This document shows positions 7,851 through 17,479 of a stretch of 23,876 bases of DNA, piece after piece. Numbering within the stretch: the first letter of the stretch is position 1; each line of letters begins with the position of its first letter. The position numbers were made by a program, and so were the translations under genes. The stretch lies in IMG/VR virus record IMGVR_UViG_3300007770_000094, positions 1 through 23,876 of that record; one strand, given 5' to 3'. The notes under the pieces are model-generated. The model was not told where the DNA came from and searched no databases. It worked only from the letters and a program-made list of their open reading frames with translations. The stretch is from a virus.

Positions 7851-7859
7851 TTAAATATA
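7851..7859 (-). promoter_or_regulatory. Candidate late promoter element TATATTTAA before the tube gene
   Basis: The minus strand reads TATATTTAA in the 41-bp gap between sheath 1 and the tube gene, with 21 nt from its end to the ATG, the same spacing as before the tape measure. The ribosome binding site TAGGAGA lies between. Function is inferred from recurrence. Confidence 0.45.
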
Positions 7860-7870
7860 CATCAGCAAGA

Positions 7871-10800
7871 TTAAATTTCGGTTCCAGCGTTGGTTACGAC
7901 AAAATCAAGAGATATAAACTCTACGGACCTTGTCGGCTGGAGGAAAATCTTACCTCTGACAATGTTATTTTCCACATCGGCTTGCGTCGTTGTGGTAGTG
8001 TCGATCTGTACCTTGAATCGGTCTAGACCTTGCTGTGCTTGAATTCTGGCCAGAACTGGATTAACAGCAGCCGAGAACCTCGCCAACGTTGACTCCCTAT
8101 TGGGCTCGAAGAGGAATGTATCACCAATCGCTCGAACCTGGCGCCTAACATCGATTAGAAGCCGTCTTACATTGACTCTATCGAGCGCAGACTGTGCTGC
8201 GAGGAGAGTCTTTTGGCCAAATACCACAACCTCACCCTTCGTTTGTGGGAATGCTGTTATTGGGTTAATGTCTACATCATAAAGAGCATCAAGGTTTGAG
8301 CGGCTCAACTTCACTTGTGTTTCAAGAACATTCTTCAATGCACCTCGAGTGAATCCTGCTGGTGCAAACCAGGGATAAGCGACTGAATCGTTTAGTGCAA
8401 ACGCGCCGAGGACCGCAACGCTGGGTGGAACCTGTACGTTAGTAGAAGTACCCACATCAGTCATAATCACATCAGGGAAGTACGCAGCAGCGAAAGAGTT
8501 ATCCAAATTTCGCCCTGCAAAAGAATTCGCAGTGTTTGTAACACTCGCCAGCTGAGATGAACCAGATATTACCTCGTTGTAGGTGTCTTTCCCCTCGAGG
8601 TCCATAATATACATGGCATCAAACCGTTCTTCAACAGCTTGCATACAATAATCAGTGACGGCGGAATTTCTCTGACCTGGAATAGCCAACAACTGAATAT
8701 CCACATCTGAGCGTTCCTTTAAGACATCCATTGCTTTTCGATAAGCAGCGGTAACCTGACCAGTTACTCCGCCTTGTGCGGTGACATCAGCCATTTCTTT
8801 CGTTACAGCAATGTTTGAGAATGCTAGCTTTTCCTTGTTAAAGATATTAGACCCGTCAAACCCATTCTGCACGATAGTGGTGAACTTCAGGAACCTTCTT
8901 GTCGACGTCAAACCAAAGTCTGTTGCTACACTAAGTAGTCTAGACCCACCCGAATCACCAGATGTTCTAGCGGTTCCATCAATATCAGGAATACTCGCCG
9001 ATGCGATACCGGACCGCATATACTGTGCTGCTGCCCATTGCGATGAATCTGCTCGAGGGGTGGTGTCGGTGGTTACAACAACTTGGATATTCTCAAGAGA
9101 GAACTTGTTGTTATTGAACTTATCACAATCTAAAATCGTTCCGCTTGCATCAGCAACACCCTGGTTATTACCAACGACTGCTGCTTGACCGTTCTGCGAA
9201 TATGTGTTAAAGTACGTGCTATAGGATGCAATCGAGTTGTTCGTTTGAATGTTCCGGTTTGGCTCATCCACGCTATCTTGAATCGAGAACTGGACACCCC
9301 AATATAGCTCAGGGGCGAGCGACTTTTTCGGAGTCTTATTCTTAGAAACCATTAAGCGATATGGAATGGGTAGCTGTACGAGCTGAGATGCAACTTCACC
9401 GGCCATCACGTCCGTTACTGCGCTATCAGCAACAGAGAAAATCGAGGACCCTGATGTAATGAGGTGCGCTGGACCACGGAAACCAACGGGTAAAACATCC
9501 GCAGGAAGCTGTGCGTTATCCAGAAGCTTATTTGTCTCTACTCTAATGTAGTTAGACTTGTTGGGATATGCACCATCAAGTACAAGCTTTTGAGAACCTA
9601 CGCGCTTATCAAAATCATAATAGAGGTGGTAATTTCCAACTTGTCTTGCGATATATCTTTCTGAACCCGGGTCTAATGAAAGCTTAGAGAACTTTTCTAT
9701 CACAATCGGCTCAGAATCTGTATCATTAAAGTCTCTAACCAGTAAATCAAACGCTGAATACGGATTGTTTGTATTCGTCGACTTTGTAATATTTTCGACC
9801 GAGATCTTAACCCTGGTATTTCCAATCGCGCCATCGTCAAGAGCGTGAATCCTAAATAAGTTGTAATTCACTCCCCCGTATGCCTGGGAGATAATGTATG
9901 GAGAGTAAGCTGTACGAAATCTGTCAACGAACCCTTCAAAGTTTGGTACACTGGCGTCACCATTATTGTTTCTGCTAATGGATGATGTGAGTAAGAATGC
10001 AACATCCTCAGTCTTAACGGTTCCACCCTCAGTTATTGCGGCGTAGTCATCATCCACCAGCGATGAACCAGTAACATATGCTATGGCGGGATCGATCCCC
10101 CAATGCGCATAGAGATAGTGTCCAGCGTTTTGGATCTTAGTAGAATCAGTATTTAAAACGTTATAAAGATAATTGGGCGCCTTGGGATCAAACGAAGCAG
10201 TGATAATGGTTGGATACTCATCGGTGTGGCTATGACCATTTAGTAATAATACAAATTCCTGACGGCCACCAGCGAGATTGACTGATCCTACCGTGGAACC
10301 GGCATCTTGTGTAGCGCCCGCGCCGAACGTTCCTGCAGCTGCGTAATCATTTGCACCAGGGGCACCTAATGGAGTGTTGTTGGAAATAGCACTTCTTGAA
10401 GCGCTCAATGCCGGTACAACGCCGGAAGGAGCCATAACGACACCGCGAAGGATGGGTTGAACAGACTGCAGTCCTGCTGACGAGAATGCAGTTGAACTTC
10501 CCGACTCTTCCATGATGCAGCCGAGGAACCAAGTTCGTCCAAGAACGCCACCGTTTGTAGTTGTGGAACCAGCGTACGCATTGTCTCCAACTATGCCAGT
10601 GGCGCGCCACTGCTCAGCGCCTACTACGAAACCAGCATTAGTGACAGTTCCGTTCGAATTTCTCTTCTTCCCGTCTCCTACTCCTAGAATTCTAAGGTAA
10701 GTACCGGCTCTGGCGTAATTCAACCATTGACGCATCGCCATAGGTCCAAACTTTTCACCATCAGTATTACCGAATTCAGCCACAAAGTCTGCAAACGTAG

Positions 10801-10945
10801 CCATTGTTATTGGCACAAATGCTCGGCCCTGATTGGCTGTTCCAATCACACCTGCAGGTATTCCGGTCGGAGCAGCCTTAGTTGGGCCCGATAGATCGAT
10901 TTCTCTTGTAGAAACCCCGGGGCTCTTAAATGTCAGTTCAGCCAT
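7871..10945 (-). CDS. 18: Tail sheath protein 1 (T4 gp18-like), 1,024 aa
   Basis: Contractile sheath subunit. The N-terminus (TFKSPGVSTREIDLSGPT, then GIPAGVIGTANQGRAFVPIT) and the C-terminal core (AYPWFAPAGFTRG, VVFGQKTLLAAQSALDRVNVRR, then FEPN, and the final GKIFLQPTRSVEFISLDFVV) are hallmarks of gp18-like sheaths. The ends hold the conserved polymerisation domain; the middle, about residues 90-780, is variable and probably surface exposed. T4 gp18 has 659 residues, so this is about 1.5 times longer. It is the second of two adjacent paralogues; ATG at 10945 has AGGAGA about 9 nt upstream. The pair could form mixed sheaths or be used at different places or times; I cannot tell from sequence. 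Confidence 0.93.
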   Translation of the reverse strand: MAELTFKSPGVSTREIDLSGPTKAAPTGIPAGVIGTANQGRAFVPITMATFADFVAEFGNTDGEKFGPMAMRQWLNYARAGTYLRILGVGDGKKRNSNGTVTNAGFVVGAEQWRATGIVGDNAYAGSTTTNGGVLGRTWFLGCIMEESGSSTAFSSAGLQSVQPILRGVVMAPSGVVPALSASRSAISNNTPLGAPGANDYAAAGTFGAGATQDAGSTVGSVNLAGGRQEFVLLLNGHSHTDEYPTIITASFDPKAPNYLYNVLNTDSTKIQNAGHYLYAHWGIDPAIAYVTGSSLVDDDYAAITEGGTVKTEDVAFLLTSSISRNNNGDASVPNFEGFVDRFRTAYSPYIISQAYGGVNYNLFRIHALDDGAIGNTRVKISVENITKSTNTNNPYSAFDLLVRDFNDTDSEPIVIEKFSKLSLDPGSERYIARQVGNYHLYYDFDKRVGSQKLVLDGAYPNKSNYIRVETNKLLDNAQLPADVLPVGFRGPAHLITSGSSIFSVADSAVTDVMAGEVASQLVQLPIPYRLMVSKNKTPKKSLAPELYWGVQFSIQDSVDEPNRNIQTNNSIASYSTYFNTYSQNGQAAVVGNNQGVADASGTILDCDKFNNNKFSLENIQVVVTTDTTPRADSSQWAAAQYMRSGIASASIPDIDGTARTSGDSGGSRLLSVATDFGLTSTRRFLKFTTIVQNGFDGSNIFNKEKLAFSNIAVTKEMADVTAQGGVTGQVTAAYRKAMDVLKERSDVDIQLLAIPGQRNSAVTDYCMQAVEERFDAMYIMDLEGKDTYNEVISGSSQLASVTNTANSFAGRNLDNSFAAAYFPDVIMTDVGTSTNVQVPPSVAVLGAFALNDSVAYPWFAPAGFTRGALKNVLETQVKLSRSNLDALYDVDINPITAFPQTKGEVVVFGQKTLLAAQSALDRVNVRRLLIDVRRQVRAIGDTFLFEPNRESTLARFSAAVNPVLARIQAQQGLDRFKVQIDTTTTTQADVENNIVRGKIFLQPTRSVEFISLDFVVTNAGTEI

Positions 10946-10969
10946 TTCAAAAAATCTCCTGTTTCTCTC

Positions 10970-10978
10970 TTAACTATA
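10970..10978 (-). promoter_or_regulatory. Possible degenerate late promoter element TATAGTTAA before sheath 1
   Basis: It differs by one base from TATATTTAA and lies 24 nt before the ATG of sheath 1, close to the stop of sheath 2. Spacing fits the three better copies. As a single-mismatch AT-rich word it could be chance. Confidence 0.25.
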
Positions 10979-13900
10979 TCACGCAAAGTCTACGCCACTG
11001 TTTGTAATGATAAAATCTATCGCAATAAACTCAATCGCCCTTGTGGGTACGACAACGATCCTACCATTCAACTTGTTGCTTTCAACATCTTGCGCGCTAT
11101 TGTTTGTGTCATCCATGACAACTTTGAATGACTCAATACCCTGCTGCGCTTGAATCGCGGCTAGTAATGGAGTCACTAGATTTATAAAGCGTCCTCTCGT
11201 CGCAGCATTATTTGGCTCAAACAAAATCTTGTTTGCGACCGCAACCACCTGGCGCTTCAATTCAAGCATCATACGACGTACATTAACACGATCCAATGCA
11301 GACTGAGACAGCTGCATTGTCTTTTGTCCAAATATTACAAACCCACCATTCGGGAAGTTTGCTATTGGATTGATTCGTACATCGTATAAATCATCTCGAT
11401 CGCTAGCAGTCAATCTTGCGTCAGTATTGGTTACCATCCCAAGACTTCCTCGATTAAACCCTGCGGGAGCGAACCAAGGATAAGCGACTGCGTCATTATA
11501 CCCAAGCGCTGCCAAGGCGGCAACTGACGATGGGACCAATACAGCTTGCTGATTGTTTGAGTCAGTAATATACACATCAGGGAAGTATGTCGCACAATAG
11601 TTGTTATCGATTGCTCGAGACTCAAATTGCTCCGCCGTTTCACGAACATCTGGGAATGAATCCGAAGAGCTCTTGATAAGAGTTCTGTTCTCATCACCAA
11701 ATAGGCGACCAGCATTCTCAGACCACGATGGGATGTCCATAAGGTAAATAGCCATGGAGTATGCCTTCGTCCTATCAGCAGCCCAATCCGTGACATAAGA
11801 ATCTCTTATTCCAGGGATGGAAAGAATATTATTTCGAACCGTCATAGGATCGGTCATAATTCTGGCAGCTTCCCGATAAGCGAAAATATTGTTATTGAGT
11901 CTACCGTCTCCAGCTGGATTACTTGCAAGCCCAATTGTTGTTGCAGAGAATTCCGATGATGCCTTTCCTGTCTCTCCAGAGGCGTCTGTTGACGTTGCTC
12001 TATCGTTCATTAAAGACATGTCCTTGTCCAAGATGTTTAAGCCATCCCAGCCACCGTACATTGGTGTTGTGAACTTCAGATATGCTGTAAATCTATTAAA
12101 CTTAATGGACGAAGACTGTGCTAGTGTTGCGAAGGTGATACGCTTACCATATCCGTCTGGATCTTCTACAACATATGTCTGAGAATCTGGAACACCATTC
12201 CTGATGTATGCTGCTTCTAGCATGTGCTCTTTTGCGGAAGCCGTAACCTCTGAGAGCAGAGTCGCGGGGGGTGTATCACTTCCTGTGCCCGCCAACGCGA
12301 CCTTTGCAAGGGTGAACTTGTTAGCGTTGAAAGCATCTACTGCGCTTCCCGATACTAGAGCATCAAGTTTAGAAATTCCCTGGAACTTAGTATATGCAGC
12401 TACGGTTGAATTCGGCGCGGAGGAAATATTCTGGTTCAAGATTGCGTTAGTAACGTCATCTTCCTTTGGACATCTTTCAAATTTTACGCCCCAGTAAAAG
12501 CGACCATCCACTCTTTCATCATCTCCGGGCCAGCCTGACATGAATGCGGTGGTGGATACAGCACCTCTGGTCACCTTAAAGCGCATTGGAAGGGGAGGAA
12601 TAATCGATCCAGTCATTACGAGGCCATCAGCACTACAGTCACCCCACAACCGTGTGTTTCCAGTGTTTCCATAGGGAACGCCACCAAACTCAAGGCGTGA
12701 TAGAGAATTATCAGTTAAAGAATCAGACGTCTTGAGGGCTGGAATACCAGAAAAGCCGAAAGGTAAAGAGTCAGTAGGAACCTCACTTCTATATACCGCT
12801 TCATTTATAACCGTGCGAATGTATACCGACTGATTGGGATATTTTCCACTGACGATGATTCGACGTTCGTCATCATTTTCAGCATCAAAGTTATACCACG
12901 TCTTATAGTCGCCAACTTTTCTACCAATAAAGCTTTCAGAATTTGGGTCTAGATTGCACTCTGGATAGCTCTCAAGAATCTGGGGGGCTAAGTCGGTATC
13001 GTCGAATCGTCGAACCTGGACCTCGAATGTTCCGTACCTATAATTCTTGTTTGTACTAGCGCGAAGGTTTGCTATAGAAATCTTTACTTTATCATTTCCG
13101 TAAGCACCATCAGATAGACTTTCGAACCGGAAAAGAGGATACTCTGTCCCTCCGAATGGTTGCGAAATAATCTGGGGACTTGTGGGTGTTGTGTAGCGAG
13201 TGTCATAACGCCCAAAGAGCATTGTGAATTCATTCCCTGCACCAGACTGTAAAGTTTTTCCAAAGTTCGCAGACCCAGACAGAAGGGCCACGCCGGCTGC
13301 AGAGGTCGCAACTGGTGCGATTTCATCTTCAACGGCAAAATCAAGATATAGGAGATGCTGTTCTTGAACGAATTTCGTGGGGTCGGTGTTCAATACATTC
13401 GAGATGTACGCTGGAGAAGCTGGATCTAAAGATGCAGAAACAATCTTGACACCCGGTACCACAGTACCATTATTATCTTCTTGGTTCGCAAAAGTTGTCC
13501 CAAGCGAAGATGAAATAACGACAGCAAATAGACCACCACTATCAATTTGGCACTCATCGTCGACGGTGCTCGTCCACGTTTCATCCAGGTCTATAACTTG
13601 TGTACGTGCTGTTGTGGCATTAAAAATAACACCCCGAACTATTTTCATAGCATCGGCGTTATTAAAGCTCGGATTGTCAGTGAACTCTGGCATCGCAACT
13701 GCTTCGGAGGCTGCAGCATCATGTCGAGCACATAGGAACTGTACAACGCCATTGTTTGCATTAGAAGTCGAAGCAGAAACGTTACCGGACAAAACAAGAC
13801 CAGCATTAACAACTGTTCCATAATTTTGTGTATTCGTTATCTGTGATGTTGTTTCATTCGCTCCGGCACCTAAAACGCGCATGTATGTTGCAGCAGTTCT

Positions 13901-14128
13901 ATTTTTTAAGAATGCTTGAACCGCGTATGGTCCAAATCGATCAGGATCTATTGTTCCAAATCGATTAACAAAGTCTTGAAAACTACCCACAGTTACGGGT
14001 ACAAATGCTGGTCCCTTCTCAGCAGTGCCTATAATTCCTGCTGGAACTCCGGTTATTTCGGTCTTTCTTGTTGACGCATCTATTTCGCGCTCAAAGAAGC
14101 CGGGGGATCTAAATGTCTGTTCTGCCAT
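10979..14128 (-). CDS. 18: Tail sheath protein 2 (T4 gp18-like), 1,049 aa
   Basis: Clear paralogue of the next gene. It begins TFRSPGFFEREIDASTRKTE then GVPAGIIGTAEKGPAFVPVT, and ends with AYPWFAPAGFNRG, FVIFGQKTMQLSQSALDRVN, and IVVVPTRAIEFIAIDFIITN. Similarity extends into the middle, for example LDPNSESFIGRKVGDYKTWY against LDPGSERYIARQVGNYHLYY in sheath 1, so the whole gene was duplicated and the copies then diverged; short segments in the centre do not align by eye. Both are far longer than T4 gp18 (659 aa). ATG at 14128 follows CCAGGAGA with about 10 nt spacing. The 65-bp gap to the gp15-like gene holds no clear hairpin. Sheath 2 lies first in the transcript. Confidence 0.93.
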   Translation of the reverse strand: MAEQTFRSPGFFEREIDASTRKTEITGVPAGIIGTAEKGPAFVPVTVGSFQDFVNRFGTIDPDRFGPYAVQAFLKNRTAATYMRVLGAGANETTSQITNTQNYGTVVNAGLVLSGNVSASTSNANNGVVQFLCARHDAAASEAVAMPEFTDNPSFNNADAMKIVRGVIFNATTARTQVIDLDETWTSTVDDECQIDSGGLFAVVISSSLGTTFANQEDNNGTVVPGVKIVSASLDPASPAYISNVLNTDPTKFVQEQHLLYLDFAVEDEIAPVATSAAGVALLSGSANFGKTLQSGAGNEFTMLFGRYDTRYTTPTSPQIISQPFGGTEYPLFRFESLSDGAYGNDKVKISIANLRASTNKNYRYGTFEVQVRRFDDTDLAPQILESYPECNLDPNSESFIGRKVGDYKTWYNFDAENDDERRIIVSGKYPNQSVYIRTVINEAVYRSEVPTDSLPFGFSGIPALKTSDSLTDNSLSRLEFGGVPYGNTGNTRLWGDCSADGLVMTGSIIPPLPMRFKVTRGAVSTTAFMSGWPGDDERVDGRFYWGVKFERCPKEDDVTNAILNQNISSAPNSTVAAYTKFQGISKLDALVSGSAVDAFNANKFTLAKVALAGTGSDTPPATLLSEVTASAKEHMLEAAYIRNGVPDSQTYVVEDPDGYGKRITFATLAQSSSIKFNRFTAYLKFTTPMYGGWDGLNILDKDMSLMNDRATSTDASGETGKASSEFSATTIGLASNPAGDGRLNNNIFAYREAARIMTDPMTVRNNILSIPGIRDSYVTDWAADRTKAYSMAIYLMDIPSWSENAGRLFGDENRTLIKSSSDSFPDVRETAEQFESRAIDNNYCATYFPDVYITDSNNQQAVLVPSSVAALAALGYNDAVAYPWFAPAGFNRGSLGMVTNTDARLTASDRDDLYDVRINPIANFPNGGFVIFGQKTMQLSQSALDRVNVRRMMLELKRQVVAVANKILFEPNNAATRGRFINLVTPLLAAIQAQQGIESFKVVMDDTNNSAQDVESNKLNGRIVVVPTRAIEFIAIDFIITNSGVDFA

Positions 14129-14193
14129 GAGTCGGGTCTCCTGGATCTACTTTCATCACAAATAACTATTTCGTGCAAAGGGTAAATGTCATA

Positions 14194-15537
14194 TCAATCC
14201 TTGAAGAGATCACCTAAATCTATAGAAAATCCACTCGGAGGTTGAGTTGATTGTCTAAAAACGGTTTCTCCCTTTCTATTGTTTGCATATAACACGTTTA
14301 ATTGAATGTATTCATCCTTCCCAGTGAAGGGGTTTCTTTTAGTAATTATTACCTTCGGACGGTTCGGATATGAAGCTGCTGTTGTTACCGAATCTGAATT
14401 TGTAGATCCTATATTAATAGCGTTCGAAACAACAGCGGCTACACCAGGAAACCCACTCGTAAGTGTGCTATTAATTCCTGCTGGCATTGCTTGTCCAGGT
14501 ATTCCCATATCTTCAGTATCAAGATTTTCTAATATAAATTGGCCAGGTTCCCCTGACGCAACCCCAGACGGCGGTCCAGTGTCCAATTGGGCACTTAATT
14601 CAGATGTACCAAAATTAATGTCTGGGGCTGAAATTGTTCTCCTAAATGGCACCGGTAATCCTATTTCTTGTGGAGCAACAACATACGCTGGAATGCTTAC
14701 ATTGAAGCTATACTTAACTAGTCTTTCATCTTCCGAAAAGTCATCAAAATTATTACCGGGTGTTAAACTTGCGTCAATATACGCGGTGAATTTATACCCG
14801 GCCGTCGTTGAAATCAAAAATGTTCTTTGATATTGACTCGTATAACCGCCCATCAAAACAGTCAACAATGAATTCATTTCTTGAGTGTATTGTGTCCAAA
14901 AAGTAATTTCATAATTTGCAGTGTATTGTTTAATGGGTGGAATCTCTATAAATTCGACAATATTCTTTGAGGTATGAGGTGTCAACATAGATCCACCACG
15001 TTGAGCAATCGGAAGCGCTGGCGCCTCTCTTCTAGTTGCAATCCTCCCGCCAGAAGTGCCGCCACCCGTTCCAGCAGCAGTCTTTGAATCTGCGGCTACC
15101 GCCACAGAATCAGAATTCTCAAATTCAAATCTATTCTGCAAGCGTTGATATCGAGGGTCATCTTCAGAAAGTCGAACCTTAATCGTAATTGGACCACCCT
15201 GTGCATGAATTGCACCCTTGGCACTATTTTGGTCTATCCCGCTTCTTAAGATGGATATTAGCGGTAGAATAATCGCGCCGGCTTTATCTCTCAAAGGCTT
15301 GTTTCTTGCAAGGATGGCAAAGCGCTCGCCAGTTGCGAAAATTATTGGGACCCTCTTCATTTCTTTCCGACGCTTATAAAAAAGAGGTAATTCTTCATTG
15401 AAAAAATTGAACAATGCTCTATCAACATCTTCTATCGTACAAGAGGGAATAGCAAAATCAGGAGGAATATCCTCACCTGAGTATCCTAAGTCTAGTGGCC
15501 CACCCTTGAATGCTGTTGTATTATATCGTGTTGACAT
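14194..15537 (-). CDS. 15: Tail completion / sheath terminator protein (T4 gp15-like), 447 aa
   Basis: T4 gp15 caps the finished tail and binds the last sheath and tube rings so the head can attach. Here residues 39-75 (DRALFNFFNEELPLFYKRRK, then RVPIIFATGERFAIL) parallel gp15 near its RVPITYASKEHFMM segment, residues 205-240 (YTANYEITFWTQYTQEMNSL) parallel gp15 YELSIFTRYEDDM, and KYSFNVSIPAYVVAP parallels WSLTFEVNGWMYPP. T4 gp15 has 272 residues; extra length comes from a Gly/Thr-rich loop near 140-180 and a C-terminal extension after about residue 300 that ends in a Pro/Gly/Asp-rich tail. Start ATG 15537 is 2 nt after the previous stop with only a weak GATGAG/AGAG site, so coupling is likely. 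The gp13-gp14-gp15 order supports the call. Confidence 0.82.
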   Translation of the reverse strand: MSTRYNTTAFKGGPLDLGYSGEDIPPDFAIPSCTIEDVDRALFNFFNEELPLFYKRRKEMKRVPIIFATGERFAILARNKPLRDKAGAIILPLISILRSGIDQNSAKGAIHAQGGPITIKVRLSEDDPRYQRLQNRFEFENSDSVAVAADSKTAAGTGGGTSGGRIATRREAPALPIAQRGGSMLTPHTSKNIVEFIEIPPIKQYTANYEITFWTQYTQEMNSLLTVLMGGYTSQYQRTFLISTTAGYKFTAYIDASLTPGNNFDDFSEDERLVKYSFNVSIPAYVVAPQEIGLPVPFRRTISAPDINFGTSELSAQLDTGPPSGVASGEPGQFILENLDTEDMGIPGQAMPAGINSTLTSGFPGVAAVVSNAINIGSTNSDSVTTAASYPNRPKVIITKRNPFTGKDEYIQLNVLYANNRKGETVFRQSTQPPSGFSIDLGDLFKD

Positions 15538-15539
15538 CT

Positions 15540-16223
15540 CTATGTCTCATCATAAAATCTTGAAGTGATTGGTGTCGGCTCATTCGGTGGAACCCTCTTA
15601 GAGACCTCAGCTGGTGCTGGTGTCGGAGGTAATTGCATCTTTCCTTGCTCTATTAGAGCACGGACATCACCCGTTGGGCCGAGCCTATTTTCAGCGAAGC
15701 CGCGTTGTTGAACAAAAACCTCTTGCACTGCTTTTGGGTCTCCAGGATAATAGGCCTCGTCTGTTGGGCCGATTGGTTCCTTATTAATTAGACCCTTACG
15801 AGCTTGTTTGCCCTGGAGTTTCACGCCAGTTGTGTGTTCGACTTCGCCATATATTGTCGACTGCCACTGAAGTTGAGTTATTTCAAAGAATACCTCACCA
15901 TAGCTGAAGTAATCGCCCTCTCTGACGTCGATACCCTTATCAATTAAGTCTCTATAGTGTAAATAAGCACCAATTTCTTGATTCTTTCCCACACCAAAAC
16001 GACCTGTTGTTACAACGGGGGAGTTCCACTCGATTGTCGCATCAATATCGATTGGAGGATCAAAGATCTTATTTACGGCCTCTTCATACACATCATGAAT
16101 TTCCGTAAGGTCTTCCCGAATACGATAATAATAAATCTTTTGACCAATAACATCTTTCATGACTTCTTTAGTCAAGTCAGATATAAGATCAACTTCCCGG
16201 GGGGTGATAAAAAGACGAGCCAT
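15540..16223 (-). CDS. 14: Neck protein (T4 gp14-like), 227 aa
   Basis: Neck proteins close the filled head and form the tail-binding platform. Residues 22-60 (KDVIGQKIYYYRIREDLTEI, then HDVYEEAVNKIFDPPIDIDA) and 100-135 (VREGDYFSYGEVFFEITQLQ) follow the pattern of T4 gp14, which has YYVPREYV, a strand-rich middle and KEGDLIYFPMDNSLFEINW. The second half is Pro/Gln/Glu-rich and probably flexible. I take ATG at 16223 rather than a TTG one codon earlier, since AAGGTG lies about 5-7 nt upstream of the ATG; this site overlaps the stop of the gp13-like gene, a sign of coupling. T4 gp14 has 256 residues. The placement between gp13- and gp15-like genes is the same order as in T4. Confidence 0.8.
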   Translation of the reverse strand: MARLFITPREVDLISDLTKEVMKDVIGQKIYYYRIREDLTEIHDVYEEAVNKIFDPPIDIDATIEWNSPVVTTGRFGVGKNQEIGAYLHYRDLIDKGIDVREGDYFSYGEVFFEITQLQWQSTIYGEVEHTTGVKLQGKQARKGLINKEPIGPTDEAYYPGDPKAVQEVFVQQRGFAENRLGPTGDVRALIEQGKMQLPPTPAPAEVSKRVPPNEPTPITSRFYDET

Positions 16224-16232
16224 CAAATCACC

Positions 16233-17420
16233 TTAAGCTATTATTATTGTTTTGCCGAGTGGCATTGGGATTTTCTTTAATGTATTCTGAATATTGTCTG
16301 CGTCGGCGGCTTGACTCTCTAATATCTTGCTAAATGTCAACCCTTCCAGGAGTTCTATTAATTGGTCGCGTAAACGTGTTTGATCCTCCCTGCCTCTAGT
16401 TATTAAGTCACCACCGTTTAATTGAAGGTCACCCGAAGGAATCGGTACAGAGCCGAATTTTGAACGAACTTGCCCAAGAAGCTCTTCGCATAGGGCGGCC
16501 GCAAATTGACGTATCCACTGTCTACCAACCGAATTAATCGTATTGTAAGCTATCCTACCATACGGAACGTTCGAAAGCCCAGATACCCCGTATATTGTAT
16601 CATCTTTTATATCGGGGTCTAGAGGGTTTGGAGCAAAAGACACATTAAGCCATAAATACTTTGGGTCATCTTGCGTGGGCATTGGGAATATCCGAATATT
16701 CTCGCCAGTAATCTTATAGGAATAATTTGATTTTCGGACGCGGTTCGAAATTCCCATTTGACCCGCTCGTAATACATCTTCGAATACCGGGAGCACATAA
16801 AAAACGGTTTCCGGAGTAAACGACTCAAAACTAAATTCATTATTCATGTAATTTATAGCTGAGGTCGTATCAAAAAAACGATATGCAGCAGAGGGGGTAA
16901 AATGATATACCTCGTTAATTTTAAGCTTTGTACGTGGGCTATTCTTGCTACTACTAACCACTAATGTCGATCCGCCCGGTGATGTCACTAACGTTTCATA
17001 AATGTTATAGTCTTGCTGATTCTTATTAAGTTGGATCGATCCTGACACTGCATTGTATGAACCTCCGATACCGGCTTCTGAGGCATACGGTTCGGCCATC
17101 CTAAGTAAGTATTCCAAGCTTTGTCTGGGGAACACTCCACCACCGTTAATGGTCATTGTATCCCCAGAGCCGGTGGGCATACCTAAAACATTGGAGATCT
17201 GAGACTTTGCGTCGGCCTCGTTTATAACCCGACCGTACTCAAGGGTTGCTTCTTCCAAGCAACCCCAAATCTGCTTTTTTGTAAGCTCTACGCTTAAAAT
17301 ATCGTCGCCAAGCTTTCGCTTAACAAACGTAACTACACCATCGGCCTCTGATTGAAATGCAGAGTCAGTATCGAAAAAACCGAATGGTGTTGGATTTCTA
17401 GTAAATGCGAATGTTGACAT
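16233..17420 (-). CDS. 13: Neck protein (T4 gp13-like), 395 aa
   Basis: T4 gp13 with gp14 completes the head and forms the neck. The most telling part is residues 290-350: AYNTINSVGRQWIRQFAAAL, then CEELLGQVRSKFGSVPIPSG, then DLQLNGGDLITRGREDQTRL, the helical region followed by a P-(I/G)-x-G-D-x-x-L-(N/D)-G loop that I know from gp13 of T4-like phages. The N-terminus (about 28-65) is helical (VVTFVKRKLGDDILSVELTK). The central part is strand rich. T4 gp13 has 309 residues; this one carries extra Gly/Ser-rich segments near 80-165. ATG at 17420 has GGGTGAG about 3-5 nt upstream. Confidence 0.82.
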   Translation of the reverse strand: MSTFAFTRNPTPFGFFDTDSAFQSEADGVVTFVKRKLGDDILSVELTKKQIWGCLEEATLEYGRVINEADAKSQISNVLGMPTGSGDTMTINGGGVFPRQSLEYLLRMAEPYASEAGIGGSYNAVSGSIQLNKNQQDYNIYETLVTSPGGSTLVVSSSKNSPRTKLKINEVYHFTPSAAYRFFDTTSAINYMNNEFSFESFTPETVFYVLPVFEDVLRAGQMGISNRVRKSNYSYKITGENIRIFPMPTQDDPKYLWLNVSFAPNPLDPDIKDDTIYGVSGLSNVPYGRIAYNTINSVGRQWIRQFAAALCEELLGQVRSKFGSVPIPSGDLQLNGGDLITRGREDQTRLRDQLIELLEGLTFSKILESQAADADNIQNTLKKIPMPLGKTIIIA

Positions 17421-17430
17421 AGCTCACCCT

Positions 17431-17446
17431 GTTCTAACTATAGAAC
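17431..17446. other. Inverted repeat GTTCTA-ACTA-TAGAAC before the gp13-like gene
   Basis: Six-base arms with a 4-nt spacer lie 11 nt before the ATG of the gp13-like gene and next to its ribosome binding site. Folded in RNA it could mask or set off the binding site; as DNA it could be an operator. It also contains TATAGTTA on the minus strand, similar to the candidate late promoter element, but at a different spacing. No U-tract, so not a terminator. Confidence 0.3.
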
Positions 17447-17479
17447 CCAGGCGCAAAAAATCACATTCGTGGAAGTGAA

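Noticed and set aside
8781-14830. Plus-strand open frames of 97-174 codons opposite the sheath and gp15-like genes
   Set aside because: All lie wholly opposite well-supported genes, lack ribosome binding sites and show no domain.
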